Source: Anaerolineaceae bacterium UBA4890
GTDB lineage: Bacteria; Chloroflexota; Anaerolineae; Anaerolineales; Anaerolineaceae
NCBI GenBank assembly: GCA_002399085.1
Contig: DHCY01000012.1
Coordinates: 60,107 to 117,897, forward strand
Length of the DNA: 57,791 bases
Direction of reading: 5' to 3'
In this document: positions 15,947-25,612 of the stretch, piece by piece
How the letters are laid out: each line of letters starts with the position of its first letter
Numbering within the stretch: the stretch's first letter is position 1
Made by a program: the position numbers and the translations under genes
The notes under the pieces: model-generated
What the model saw: the letters and a program-made list of their open reading frames with translations, nothing else
Told to the model about the DNA's origin: nothing
Database searches by the model: none

Positions 15947-16870
15947 ATGTTTAAGAAACTCAAACATCATCAATATGGGTATCTTTTTATAACCCCCTTT
16001 ATCATCGCTTTTTTGATCTTTAGCTTTTATCCGATTCTCAATACTCTCTTGTTGAGCTTCACAGATCGCACGCTCATGTCGCGAACCTTCAACATTACCT
16101 GGTTCAGGAATTTCCAGCTGCTCTTCGCTGACAAGACTTTTATAACCGCAGTGACAAATACCTGGGAATTGTGGCTGATGAACTTCATCCCGCAGATGGC
16201 GATCGCCTTTCTGCTCGCGGTCTGGTTTACCGATACCCGTTTGAAAATTAAGGGTGTTGGCGTCTGGCGAATGATATTTTACATGCCAAACCTGATGATG
16301 GCATCGGCAGTTGCGGCTTTATTTTTCTCGTTATTTTCATTTTACGGTCCGGTTAATCAATTCCTGGTACGATCCGGTTTCATCCCTGAAGCAATCGACT
16401 TTATCCGCAGACCGGCAGTGATGCGAGGTCTGGTCGTATTCATTCAATGGTGGATGTGGTTTGGGCAAACCACGATTTTGTTAATGGCTGCAATGACCGC
16501 CATTTCAGTATCCTTGTACGAAGCAGCCCTGGTGGATGGTGCCAGCACGATGCAGATGTTCTGGCATATTACCTTGCCTTTGATAAAACCAGTTTTGATT
16601 TACGTGTTGGTAACATCGCTTGTTGGGGGCATGCAGATGTTTGACATTCCCTATTTGTTGACCGATGGCAGAGGGAGCCCGAACAACTCCATTCTGACCA
16701 ACACGATCAATATGTACATGAAATTTCATAGCAGCAAGGGTCACATCGGGGCTGCCTCGGCAGTCGGCATTGTGGTATTCCTGATGACAAGTGTTGTTGC
16801 CCTGCTGATTTTTTTCTTACTAAGAGAAAAACATGATCATCCAGAGAAAAATAAGGCAAGGAGTTCGTGA
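15947..16870 (+). CDS. Sugar ABC transporter permease (MalF/UgpA type), 307 aa
   Basis: An inner-membrane subunit of a carbohydrate importer of the CUT1 family. It has six expected membrane segments, the first being LFITPFIIAFLIFSFYPIL. The coupling 'EAA' loop reads EAALVDGASTMQMFWHITLP, which contacts the ATPase. The start is placed at ATG 15947 (AAAAGGGAG upstream) rather than 42 bases earlier. Its TGA overlaps the ATG of the second permease (TGATG at 16868-16872), so translation is coupled. No ATPase gene is nearby, so a shared MsmK/UgpC-like ATPase encoded elsewhere is presumed. Confidence 0.92.
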   Translation: MFKKLKHHQYGYLFITPFIIAFLIFSFYPILNTLLLSFTDRTLMSRTFNITWFRNFQLLFADKTFITAVTNTWELWLMNFIPQMAIAFLLAVWFTDTRLKIKGVGVWRMIFYMPNLMMASAVAALFFSLFSFYGPVNQFLVRSGFIPEAIDFIRRPAVMRGLVVFIQWWMWFGQTTILLMAAMTAISVSLYEAALVDGASTMQMFWHITLPLIKPVLIYVLVTSLVGGMQMFDIPYLLTDGRGSPNNSILTNTINMYMKFHSSKGHIGAASAVGIVVFLMTSVVALLIFFLLREKHDHPEKNKARSS

Positions 16871-17718
16871 TGATACAACTCAATGATCGCACCAAAGTAA
16901 AAATTGATCGTCTCTTTGTCTATTTGTTCCTGGTGATACTCGTGATTATTACGCTTATTCCTTTGTGGCTGTTGATCGTCAATGCAACCCGTTCGACGCT
17001 GGAGATCCAGCAGGGTATCAGCTTACTTCCAAGCAAATATCTGGTCACCAACTACAAAATTCTGCTGAGCAAAGGTCTTGACCTGCCGCGTGGTTTCATC
17101 AATAGCCTGACAATTGCAGTGTTGACTACAGTGCTGACGGTTTACTTTTCAATGCTGACTGCCTACGGAATTATTGGATACAGCTTCAAAGGAAAAAAAG
17201 TGTTCTACAACACAATCTTGGTGCTGGTTATGATTCCGATGCAGTTGACCATCATTGGTTTTTACCAGTGGATGGTCAAGTTGGGGTTGGATGATTCCTA
17301 CGCGGCACTGATTTTGCCAAGCATTGCATCGGCGGGTTCGGTTTTCTTCGCGAAACAGTATCTCGAATCGATCATGCTGCAGGATTTAATCGATGCCGGC
17401 AGGATCGATGGCGCCAGTGAAATTGGCATTTTCCACCGCATTATGTTACCGATTGCCGTCCCTGGGATGTTCACCATGGCGATCTTCGCCTTTGTGGCAT
17501 CCTGGAACAACTTCTTCAATGCATTTATTCTGATTACAACCCGTGATAAATACACCCTGCCTATGCTGGTTCAGACCGTCAGGGGTGACGTTTACCGGCA
17601 TGAGTACGGTGCCATTTACCTGGGGTTGGCTGCGTCGATCGTACCAATTATTGTGATCTATTTCCTGTTCTCAAGATACATTATCAATGGTATCTCAATG
17701 GGCGCGGTCAAGGAATGA
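16870..17718 (+). CDS. Sugar ABC transporter permease (MalG/UgpE type), 282 aa
   Basis: The second membrane subunit of the same importer. The N-terminal segment FLVILVIITLIPLWLLIVNA is followed by the CUT1 layout, and the coupling loop reads DAGRIDGASEIGIFHRIMLP. The C-terminal SRYIINGISMGAVKE is a classic ending of this family. I choose ATG 16870, 6 bases after AAGGAG; GTG at 16867 is the alternative. It ends 120 bases before the phosphorylase gene, with a hairpin in the gap. Confidence 0.92.
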   Translation: MIQLNDRTKVKIDRLFVYLFLVILVIITLIPLWLLIVNATRSTLEIQQGISLLPSKYLVTNYKILLSKGLDLPRGFINSLTIAVLTTVLTVYFSMLTAYGIIGYSFKGKKVFYNTILVLVMIPMQLTIIGFYQWMVKLGLDDSYAALILPSIASAGSVFFAKQYLESIMLQDLIDAGRIDGASEIGIFHRIMLPIAVPGMFTMAIFAFVASWNNFFNAFILITTRDKYTLPMLVQTVRGDVYRHEYGAIYLGLAASIVPIIVIYFLFSRYIINGISMGAVKE

Positions 17719-17772
17719 GGTTGGCAGTCAGGGCAATCTCACCAGACTGCGTGGATTCTTTGATCACATGTG

Positions 17773-17802
17773 GGGGATGTCAATAGAAAAATTGACATTC
17801 CC
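17773..17802 (+). terminator. Intercistronic hairpin between permease and phosphorylase genes
   Basis: GGGGATGTCAAT (17773-17784) pairs with ATTGACATTCCC (17791-17802) with one mismatch and a 6-base loop. Only a short T run follows, so it may be a weak or attenuating terminator or an RNA-stability element that sets the ratio of transporter to enzyme. Confidence 0.5.
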
Positions 17803-17837
17803 TTTGGTTATCTATTGATTCAGGCGGAGGATTTCGT

Positions 17838-20399
17838 ATGCGTTATGGTTACTTTGATGATGATTCGAAAGAATATGTCATTACACGCCCTGACACACCC
17901 CTGCCATGGATCAACTACCTGGGGACGAACACCTTTTTCAGCCTGATATCAAACACAGCCGGCGGTTATTCTTTTTATAAAGACGCAAGGTTGCGCCGGC
18001 TAACCCGTTACCGCTACAATAACGCCCCGCTGGATCTGGGCGGTCGCTACATTTATATCCGGGATGCTCAAGATGGTGACTATTGGTCAGCAAGCTGGAT
18101 GCCTGTTCGCAGCGATTTTGATACTTATGAATGCCGACATGGCATGGGCTATACCAACATCAACTTGAGCAGAAAAGGCATCGCAACCAAGGCTCGTTTC
18201 TTCGTCCCCCTGGATGCTGATCTGGAAGTGTGGGACTTTACGATTACCAATAAAAGAGCAGAAAGCGCCATGCTCGATGTGTTTTCGGCGGTCGAATTTG
18301 CTCTTTGGGATGCCTGGGACGACTCTACTAATTTTCAACGCAACTTCAATACGGGCGAGGTTGAGGTGCCAGACCTGGAAGGCGACCTCAGCCTGGATGC
18401 CGCCCGGAACAGCACGATTTTTCACAAGACTGAATACCGCGAGCGGCGCAATCATTTCGCATATTTTGCCTGTTCTGAACCTTTGAAAGGCTTCGATAGC
18501 CAGCGAGATGCCTTCCTTGGGCTAAACCGGGGTTGGGATCAACCCATCGTCGTGGAAAAGGGTCAATCGACGCAATCTGTGGCACATGGCTGGCAGCCAA
18601 TCGGTTCACACCACTTCAACCTTCGTTTGGAACCGGGTGAGAGCAAACGGGTGATATTTTTGCTTGGTTATCACGAGAATCCTGCATCCGAAAAATTTGA
18701 CCCGCCAACCTCAAACAACATTAACAAAACTTCTGTCTTGCCGGTTATCCGGGAGTTCCTTACACCCGGGCGTGTTGACCTGGCATTTCAGGAACTGAAA
18801 GAATATTGGAACGGGCTGTTGGGTAAGTTCAAAGTGACTACACCCGATGCTGATACCAACCGAATGGTCAACACATGGAATGCCTATCAATGCATGATCA
18901 CGTTCAACATGAGCCGCTCAGCATCATATTTTGAAAGCGGCATAGGTCGTGGAATGGGCTTCCGTGATTCCACCCAGGATCTGCTCGGCTTTGTGCACAT
19001 GGTACCTGACCGGGCACGCGAGCGGCTGCTCGACCTCGCAGCGACCCAACTTGAAAATGGCGGCGCCTACCATCAGTATCAGCCCCTGACCAAACGTGGC
19101 AATAATGATATTGGCTCAGGGTTCAACGATGACCCCCATTGGTTGGTGCTGGCTACCGCTGCTTATATAAAGGAAACCGGTAATCTTTCAATACTCGACG
19201 AACTGGTGCCCTATGAAAACCAGCCTGGCACCGAAATGCCATTGTTTGAGCACCTGCAGCGAGCCGTTCAGTACACAATCGATCGGTTGGGACCGAACAA
19301 CCTGCCCCTGATTGGCAGAGCAGATTGGAATGACTGCCTGAATCTTAATTGCTTTTCGGACACACCCGGTCAGTCTTTTCAGACCACGACCAATCAGGAT
19401 GGAAAAACCGCCGAAAGCGTCATGATCGCCGGGTTGTTCCTGTTATCCTGCCAGGAGATGGCTGAGCTGGCAGCGCTTTACCCGACTGGTTCTGCCATGT
19501 CGGCAAGGGTTTTCGTAAGGGCGACCATGGAAGGTCACCCGTCAGGTGGAAGCAACCAATCGTTTCCCCTCAACGCTCCGGCATTCTATCAAGAGCATGC
19601 TGCCCAGATGGAAAAGGCGGTCTGGGAAGCGGGATGGGACGGCGAATGGTTCAGGCGGGCGTATGATGCCTACAGCCGACCGCTCGGCTCGCAGCTGAAC
19701 GATGAAGGCAAGATCTTCATCGAACCCCAGGGAATCTGCATTATGGCTGGGTTGGGGGTGGCGGACGGAAAAGCGCGCCAGGCACTTGACTCTGTCAGGA
19801 AATACCTGGCGACCCCGCATGGGTTGGTATTGTTGAACCCGACCTATTCGAGTTATCAGCAGCATCTGGGGGAGATTTCGTCCTACCCGCCTGGTTACAA
19901 AGAAAACGGAAGCGTCTTTTGCCATTCAAACCCCTGGATCATGATCGCCGAGACTATGATTGGTCGTGGTGAGCAGGCTTTTGATTACTACAAACGCATC
20001 AACCCGTCTGCGAGGGAGGCGATCAGTGAAGTTCACCGCTGCGAGCCGTATGTTTACGCCCAAACCATCGCCGGCAAGCAAGCCCTCACACACGGAGAGG
20101 CGAAAAACTCCTGGCTGACAGGCACTGCCAGCTGGAATTACGTTGCCATTACCCAATACATTCTTGGCATAAAACCAACCCACCAGGGGCTCTCAATTTG
20201 TCCGGTCATTCCGGAAGGCTGGTCAAGCTTCGAAGCCACCAGAATTTTCAGGGGCGTTACCTACAATATAAAAGTTGAGCGTATGGCTGCCGGTAATCTG
20301 GCAAAAATTAGTGTTGATGATCAACCTTTGCAAGGTTGTGTGATCCCGATACCACCTGAGGGAACAAAAGAAGTTAATGTGGTGGTGACATTAGGATAA
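17838..20399 (+). CDS. Cellobiose phosphorylase (GH94), 853 aa
   Basis: A cytosolic enzyme that splits cellobiose with phosphate to alpha-glucose 1-phosphate and glucose, saving an ATP. The start MRYGYFDDDSKEYVITRP, LPWINYLGTNTFFSLISNTA and YSFYKDARLRRLTRYRYNN are hallmarks of cellobiose phosphorylases rather than of chitobiose or laminaribiose phosphorylases. The (alpha/alpha)6 catalytic part has GIGRGMGFRDSTQD (about 372) and RADWNDCLNLN (about 493), whose Asp in DWND is the expected general acid. The C-terminal SWLTGTASWNYV is also conserved. The length is slightly above the usual 810-830. GGCGGAGG precedes ATG 17838. Its place right after the importer supports cellobiose as the transported sugar. 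Confidence 0.93.
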   Translation: MRYGYFDDDSKEYVITRPDTPLPWINYLGTNTFFSLISNTAGGYSFYKDARLRRLTRYRYNNAPLDLGGRYIYIRDAQDGDYWSASWMPVRSDFDTYECRHGMGYTNINLSRKGIATKARFFVPLDADLEVWDFTITNKRAESAMLDVFSAVEFALWDAWDDSTNFQRNFNTGEVEVPDLEGDLSLDAARNSTIFHKTEYRERRNHFAYFACSEPLKGFDSQRDAFLGLNRGWDQPIVVEKGQSTQSVAHGWQPIGSHHFNLRLEPGESKRVIFLLGYHENPASEKFDPPTSNNINKTSVLPVIREFLTPGRVDLAFQELKEYWNGLLGKFKVTTPDADTNRMVNTWNAYQCMITFNMSRSASYFESGIGRGMGFRDSTQDLLGFVHMVPDRARERLLDLAATQLENGGAYHQYQPLTKRGNNDIGSGFNDDPHWLVLATAAYIKETGNLSILDELVPYENQPGTEMPLFEHLQRAVQYTIDRLGPNNLPLIGRADWNDCLNLNCFSDTPGQSFQTTTNQDGKTAESVMIAGLFLLSCQEMAELAALYPTGSAMSARVFVRATMEGHPSGGSNQSFPLNAPAFYQEHAAQMEKAVWEAGWDGEWFRRAYDAYSRPLGSQLNDEGKIFIEPQGICIMAGLGVADGKARQALDSVRKYLATPHGLVLLNPTYSSYQQHLGEISSYPPGYKENGSVFCHSNPWIMIAETMIGRGEQAFDYYKRINPSAREAISEVHRCEPYVYAQTIAGKQALTHGEAKNSWLTGTASWNYVAITQYILGIKPTHQGLSICPVIPEGWSSFEATRIFRGVTYNIKVERMAAGNLAKISVDDQPLQGCVIPIPPEGTKEVNVVVTLG

Positions 20400-20432
20400 C
20401 AATTTCAGAAAAAATGAGTAAGGAGAAACTCG

Positions 20433-21602
20433 ATGAATACTTTTAGCCCAAAACCTGAAAACAAATTCACCTTTGGCTTGTGGACCGTTGGATCAACCGG
20501 GCGAGACCCCTTTGGTTCGCCGGTGCGCGAACCGAAAACCCCCGTGGAACTGGTGCACCTGCTTGCTGAGGTCGGCGCTTATGGTGTCAACTTCCACGAC
20601 AACGACCTGGTGCCCATAGACGCCACTCCTGCCGAAGAAGAGGCTATCAAGCGTGATTTTCGCAGAGCGCTGCAAGAGACCGGGCTGGTGGTGCCTATGG
20701 CGACCACAAATTTATTCGGCGATCCGGTATTCAAAGACGGCGCTTTCACCAGCAACGATCCCAAAGTACGCGCATACGCTCTGCAAAAGACCATGCGCGC
20801 CATTGATCTGGGAGCCGAATTTGGCGCAAAAATCTACGTATTTTGGGGTGGACGCGAAGGCACCGAGACCGACAGCAGCAAAAGTGCTGTGGATGCCATC
20901 AAACGCAATCGTGAAGCGCTCAACTTCCTTTGCGAGTACAGCATGGACCACAATTATGGGCTCAAGTTTGCCCTCGAAGCCAAACCCAACGAGCCGCGCG
21001 GCGATATTTACAATCCCACCACCGGGCATATGCTCGGCTTCATCGCCACGCTGGATCACCCCGAGATGGTCGGGGTCAACCCCGAGGTTGCCCACGAACA
21101 CATGGCTGGCATCAACTTCATGCACGGCGTCGCCCAGGCGTGGGAAGCCGGCAAGCTCTTCCATATTGACCTCAACGATCAATACCCGGGGCGCTATGAC
21201 CAGGATCTGCGTTTTGGCTCACGGGATTTGAAGGCGGCTTTCTACTTGGTGAAATTCCTGGAAGACGTCGGATATCAAGGGTCACGCCATTTTGACGCCC
21301 ATGCTTATCGCACCGAAGATTACGAAGGTGTCAAAGATTTCGCGCGCGGCTGCATGCGCACCTACCTGATGCTGAAAGAAAAAGCCGCCCAGTTCAATGC
21401 CGACCCCGAAATCCAGACAATTTTGGCTGAAGTCAACGCCGAAGACCCGACCCTGGCTGCATTTTTTGGCAAATATTCACCCGAAAAAGCAGAAGCCATC
21501 AAAGCGATGGCTTTCGATCGCCAGGCAATTGCCAGCCGCGGGCTGAAGTATGAACGTCTTGACCAACTGACGGTTGATTTGCTGCTGGGTATGCGCTCTT
21601 AA
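20433..21602 (+). CDS. xylA: Xylose isomerase (class I, actinobacterial type), 389 aa
   Basis: A cytosolic metal-dependent TIM-barrel enzyme that converts D-xylose to D-xylulose (also D-glucose to fructose). The short class I form (about 390 aa) is recognised by FTFGLWTVGSTGRDPFG, NFHDNDLVP (active-site His/Asp), VFWGGREGTE, FALEAKPNEPRGD (metal-binding Glu), NPEVAHEHMAG, HIDLNDQ and HFDAHAYRTED. AAGGAG lies ahead of ATG 20433, 30 bases after the phosphorylase stop. With xylulokinase two genes downstream it makes a complete route from xylose to xylulose 5-phosphate. The neighbouring GH3 glycosidase could supply the xylose. Confidence 0.96.
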   Translation: MNTFSPKPENKFTFGLWTVGSTGRDPFGSPVREPKTPVELVHLLAEVGAYGVNFHDNDLVPIDATPAEEEAIKRDFRRALQETGLVVPMATTNLFGDPVFKDGAFTSNDPKVRAYALQKTMRAIDLGAEFGAKIYVFWGGREGTETDSSKSAVDAIKRNREALNFLCEYSMDHNYGLKFALEAKPNEPRGDIYNPTTGHMLGFIATLDHPEMVGVNPEVAHEHMAGINFMHGVAQAWEAGKLFHIDLNDQYPGRYDQDLRFGSRDLKAAFYLVKFLEDVGYQGSRHFDAHAYRTEDYEGVKDFARGCMRTYLMLKEKAAQFNADPEIQTILAEVNAEDPTLAAFFGKYSPEKAEAIKAMAFDRQAIASRGLKYERLDQLTVDLLLGMRS

Positions 21603-21634
21603 TAACCTGAAAAAGCTTACAGGACCATATGGGC

Positions 21635-21745
21635 GGGTTCCAAACCCGACCAACCACAAGAAAACGGCGATGTAGGGGTGGGTTCCAAACCCGACCAACC
21701 ACAAGAAAACGGCGATGTAGGGGTGGGTTCCAAACCCACCCAACC
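21635..21745. repeat. 45-bp tandem repeat, between xylA and the GH3 gene
   Basis: GGGTTCCAAACCC starts at 21635, 21680 and 21725, an exact 45-base period. The spacer reads GACCAACCACAAGAAAACGG then CGATGTAGGGGT in the first two units, and the third unit diverges after the core. The core is partly self-complementary (GGGT/ACCC). It resembles dispersed intergenic repeats of Chloroflexota. It is not CRISPR: the spacers are identical and the copies too few. Confidence 0.85.
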
Positions 21746-21765
21746 AGAAGAAAGCATGAGAGTCT

Positions 21766-24093
21766 ATGACGAATAACCTACAAATCAGAAAGCGTGTCAG
21801 CGACCTGCTGCGGCAAATGACAAGCGAAGAAAAGATCAGCCAGTTAGGAGGTTATTGGTTCTATGAACTGCAGACTGGCGGAAAGTTGGATTTTACGAAA
21901 GTCAAAACCAAACTCCAGCATGGCATCGGGCAACTCACCCGTATCGCCGGAGCCGGCAATTTGTCGCCGCTTGAAACCGCGAAAGCCTATAACCAGGTCC
22001 AAAAATTTCTCAAAGAAGAAACCCGCCTGGGCATCCCGGCAATTAACCATGAGGAATGTTGTTCTGGCGTGATGGCTCTGGGCAGCACTGCCTACCCGCA
22101 GATGATCGGTCTTGCCAGCACTTTTCAACCTGATCTTGCTCAGAAAATGACGGAACAAATTCGCAGGCAAATGCTGGCAATGGGCGCGCGCCAAGGGCTG
22201 GCACCGGTGCTGGATGTGGGGCGTGACCCTCGCTGGGGTCGCATCGAAGAAACCTTTGGGGAGGACCCACTGCTGGTCAGCCAGTTTGGCATGGCATACA
22301 TTAAGGGTTTACAGGGCGATGACCCCACCCATGGCGTGATGGCAACTGGCAAACACTTCATCGGACACTCCTTTTCGCAGGGAGCGTTGAATTGCGCGCC
22401 TGTCCACCTGGGTGAAAGAGAATTGTGGGATGTCTATATGGCACCCTTTCATGCCGCCATCCGCGACGCGGGTTTGATGTCCATGATGAACGCGTATCCC
22501 CAGCTGGATGGCGAAGTTGTGGCTGCCTCACGGCGCATCCTGACCGACCTGCTGCGCGACACGCTCGGGTTTGACGGCTTGGTTGTGTCTGATTACTTTG
22601 CGGTTGTTATGATTCACAATTATCACAACTCTTCACCCAACCGAAAGGATGCTGCTATCCGAGCGCTCAACGCTGGGATTGATGTGGAACTGCCCAACCT
22701 TAAATGCTACCCAGAATTATTGGAAGCGCTTGAAGATGGCGATATTTCGATGGAAACGATCGACCTTTCGGTTGAACGACATTTGACCAAGAAATTTGAA
22801 TTGGGCTTGTTCGAAAATCCATTTGTAGATGAAAATATGGTTTTGGCTGAATTTGAAACTCCGGAAAACCGGGAACTCGCTCTAGAAATTGCCCAGCAGA
22901 GCCTGGTGTTGCTCAAGAATGATGGTGTTTTACCCCTGTCAAAGGACGTAAGAAGGATTGCGCTAATCGGTCCAAATGCTGACAACGGGCGCTGCATGTT
23001 GGGGGATTACTCTTATTCTGCCGTGCTCGAACTGATGAGCCAGGACCCACCGGGAGGGTCTGGATATCAGGGGATGAGCCAGTCAGACATCGAAAAACTG
23101 CCAGTAGAAATTCCAACTGTACTTGAGAGCCTGGGACAGACCTTGCCCCAATCAACATCCTTGAGCTATGCTATGGGCTGCGAAATAACTTCACAAGACA
23201 AAACTGGCTTCGCACAAGCAATCGAACTTGTCAAAGATGCAGACCTGGCGATCGTGGTGTTGGGGCATAAATCCGGGTTGGGCTTCAGTTGCACAACTGG
23301 CGAATTCAGAGATGCCTCTGACCTGGGGCTGCCGGGCGTCCAGGCAGAGTTGCTGCAGACAATCATCGACACTGGTAAACCGGTGGTGTTGGTGCTGATC
23401 AACGGTCGACCATTATCCATCCCGACGCTTGTTGAGGGTGTAAATGCAGTGCTTGAGGCTTGGGTGCCAGGCGAAGAAGGCGGCAAAGCAATCGCCCAGG
23501 CATTGGTGGGAGAGATCAACCCCGGGGGTAAATTGCCGGTTTCCATTGCCCACTCGGTCGGGCAGGTGCCCCTCTATTACAACTACAAACCCTCTGGCAG
23601 ACACTCCAATATTTATGGTGATTATGTTAACGAAACTGCCCAGCCACTCTATCCTTTTGGGCACGGTTTGAGTTACACTCAGTTTGAATACAGCAACCTT
23701 TCGCTTGATCGCAACCAGGCGGGGTTGAATGAAACCGTTCAGGTGACACTCGAAGTTACTAATATCGGTCCTGTTGCCGGTGACGAAGTTGTGCAGCTTT
23801 ACAGTCGTGATGAATATGCTGCTTTTCCGCGTCCGCTAAAAGAACTGCGTGGTTTCACTCGTATCCACCTGCTGCCTGGTGAAAAGAAGATCATCCGTTT
23901 CGAATTGCCAGTTAATATGTTGGCTTACCACGCTGAAGGGTTGAAACTTGTATTGGAGCCAGGTGCTGTAAAGCTTATGGTGGGTAGTTCTTCAGAGGAT
24001 ATCCGCCTTGATGCCGATTTTCAGATTGTTGGCGAGGGCATACAAAATGTGAGCGAGCGTGTGTTTGACTGCCCGGTCACGGTCACACCATGA
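21766..24093 (+). CDS. GH3 beta-glucosidase/beta-xylosidase, 775 aa
   Basis: A glycoside hydrolase that releases terminal glucose or xylose from beta-linked oligosaccharides. No signal peptide is seen, so it is likely cytosolic. It has the full three-domain layout. The TIM barrel has RDPRWGRIEETFGEDP and ATGKHFIGH, and the nucleophile Asp lies in GLVVSDYFAV (about 281). The alpha/beta sandwich follows (AIVVLGHKSGLG; VLVLINGRPLSIP). A C-terminal fibronectin III-like domain starts after PLYPFGHGLSYTQFEYSN. Its position between xylA and xylB favours beta-xylosidase activity, while the locus as a whole also suits beta-glucosidase. The ribosome-binding site is weak; the 45-bp repeats end just upstream. 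Confidence 0.93.
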   Translation: MTNNLQIRKRVSDLLRQMTSEEKISQLGGYWFYELQTGGKLDFTKVKTKLQHGIGQLTRIAGAGNLSPLETAKAYNQVQKFLKEETRLGIPAINHEECCSGVMALGSTAYPQMIGLASTFQPDLAQKMTEQIRRQMLAMGARQGLAPVLDVGRDPRWGRIEETFGEDPLLVSQFGMAYIKGLQGDDPTHGVMATGKHFIGHSFSQGALNCAPVHLGERELWDVYMAPFHAAIRDAGLMSMMNAYPQLDGEVVAASRRILTDLLRDTLGFDGLVVSDYFAVVMIHNYHNSSPNRKDAAIRALNAGIDVELPNLKCYPELLEALEDGDISMETIDLSVERHLTKKFELGLFENPFVDENMVLAEFETPENRELALEIAQQSLVLLKNDGVLPLSKDVRRIALIGPNADNGRCMLGDYSYSAVLELMSQDPPGGSGYQGMSQSDIEKLPVEIPTVLESLGQTLPQSTSLSYAMGCEITSQDKTGFAQAIELVKDADLAIVVLGHKSGLGFSCTTGEFRDASDLGLPGVQAELLQTIIDTGKPVVLVLINGRPLSIPTLVEGVNAVLEAWVPGEEGGKAIAQALVGEINPGGKLPVSIAHSVGQVPLYYNYKPSGRHSNIYGDYVNETAQPLYPFGHGLSYTQFEYSNLSLDRNQAGLNETVQVTLEVTNIGPVAGDEVVQLYSRDEYAAFPRPLKELRGFTRIHLLPGEKKIIRFELPVNMLAYHAEGLKLVLEPGAVKLMVGSSSEDIRLDADFQIVGEGIQNVSERVFDCPVTVTP

Positions 24094-24103
24094 GGAGTTT
24101 ATT

Positions 24104-25594
24104 ATGGCGTACTATTTAGGAATTGATGTTTCCACAACCAGCAGCAAAGCGCTGATCATAGACCAGAATGGCGAAGTTTTGGGCACTACAACCTCCCCGC
24201 ATACCCTGTCTTCACCGAAACCGTTGTGGTCAGAACAAGACCCCGAGGAGTGGTGGCAGGCTGTCATCCAAAGCATTCAGCAGGTTATTACCCAGACAAA
24301 TATCCAAAGCACAGAAATTGATGCGATCGGTCTTACCGGTCAGATGCACGGATTGGTGCTGTTGGACGAGCATGGCGAGGTGCTGCGCCCAGCCATTTTG
24401 TGGAACGACCAGCGCTGCCAGCCACAATGCGACGAGATTCACCAGAAAGTTGGCAAGGAAAGATTCATCCAGATCAGCGGCAATGTCGCCCTGCCGGGCT
24501 TCACGGCACCAAAGATCCTTTGGGTTGCTGAAAATGAGCCCGAAGTATATACCCGCGCTCGCCATGTGCTTCTGCCTAAAGATTTCATCCGTTATAAACT
24601 GACTGGTGAATATGCCATGGATAAAGCCGATGGCTCGGGCACGGTCTTGTTTGACCTCAACGCACGGGATTGGTCTGACGAATTACTGGATACTCTGGGA
24701 ATTCCACGGGAATGGATGCCGCCAACCTATGAAGGTCCGGAAATTACTGGTCGCGTGACAGGGACTGCAGCCGCCTTAACTGGTTTGTCACCCTGGACTC
24801 CGGTTACAGCTGGTGGAGGCGACCAGGCAGCCGGAGCAGTCGGGGTAGGCGCAGTAGAGCCAGGCATTGTTGGTCTGGTCGTGGGCACCAGCGGCGTCAT
24901 TTTCGCTACCACACCGGAGCCTCTGATCGAACCCGAGGGTCGTTTGCATGCCTTCTGCCATGCTGTGCCTGGTCTGTGGCACTTCATGGGCGTGATGCTT
25001 TCGGCAGCGGGCAGTCTGCAGTGGTACCGCGATACCCTTGCCCTCGAGATGAGTTTTGACGAATTGTTATTGGAGGCTGAAAGCGTGCCTGCTGGCAGTG
25101 AAGGTTTGCTCTTCCTTCCCTATCTGAGCGGTGAACGCACCCCTCATCCTGACCCCCTGGCACGTGGAGCCTTTATCGGTTTGACGCTGCGCCACAGCCG
25201 CGGTCATATGACCCGGGCTGTGCTTGAGGGGGTTGCTTTTGGATTGAAAGATTGCTTCAACCTGATCCTTAATGCCGGTTTGCAGCAAATCTCACAGGTT
25301 CGCGCTTCTGGTGGGGGAACCAAAGGTGCATTGTGGCGCCAGATTTTAGCAGACGTGCTTGAGAGCGAGTTGGTCAGCGTTAATACTACCGAAGGCGGAG
25401 CATTTGGTGCTGCCCTGTTAGCCGGTGTGGGCTTGGGGGCTTGGTCTGATGTCCAAACCGCCTGCCGGGAAACGATCCATGTTACCGGGACAACCACACC
25501 AAACCCTGAAAATTACCCAGCCTACCGCGCCAGTTACCAGGTTTACAGCCAGCTTTATCCGCTCCTTAAAAATACCTTTCAACAACTCAAGTAA
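24104..25594 (+). CDS. xylB: Xylulokinase (FGGY family), 496 aa
   Basis: Phosphorylates D-xylulose to xylulose 5-phosphate with ATP, feeding the pentose phosphate pathway; cytosolic. N-terminal MAYYLGIDVSTTSSKALI is the phosphate-binding loop; GLTGQMHGLVLLD and PAILWNDQR are xylulokinase signatures. The C-terminal half has GTSGVIFATT and RASGGGTKGALWRQILAD. The start is taken at ATG 24104, whose SD GAGGAG overlaps the stop of the GH3 gene, rather than 45 bases earlier inside that gene. Length is normal for the family. Confidence 0.95.
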   Translation: MAYYLGIDVSTTSSKALIIDQNGEVLGTTTSPHTLSSPKPLWSEQDPEEWWQAVIQSIQQVITQTNIQSTEIDAIGLTGQMHGLVLLDEHGEVLRPAILWNDQRCQPQCDEIHQKVGKERFIQISGNVALPGFTAPKILWVAENEPEVYTRARHVLLPKDFIRYKLTGEYAMDKADGSGTVLFDLNARDWSDELLDTLGIPREWMPPTYEGPEITGRVTGTAAALTGLSPWTPVTAGGGDQAAGAVGVGAVEPGIVGLVVGTSGVIFATTPEPLIEPEGRLHAFCHAVPGLWHFMGVMLSAAGSLQWYRDTLALEMSFDELLLEAESVPAGSEGLLFLPYLSGERTPHPDPLARGAFIGLTLRHSRGHMTRAVLEGVAFGLKDCFNLILNAGLQQISQVRASGGGTKGALWRQILADVLESELVSVNTTEGGAFGAALLAGVGLGAWSDVQTACRETIHVTGTTTPNPENYPAYRASYQVYSQLYPLLKNTFQQLK

Positions 25595-25612
25595 GAGATA
25601 CTGGGGTTACCT

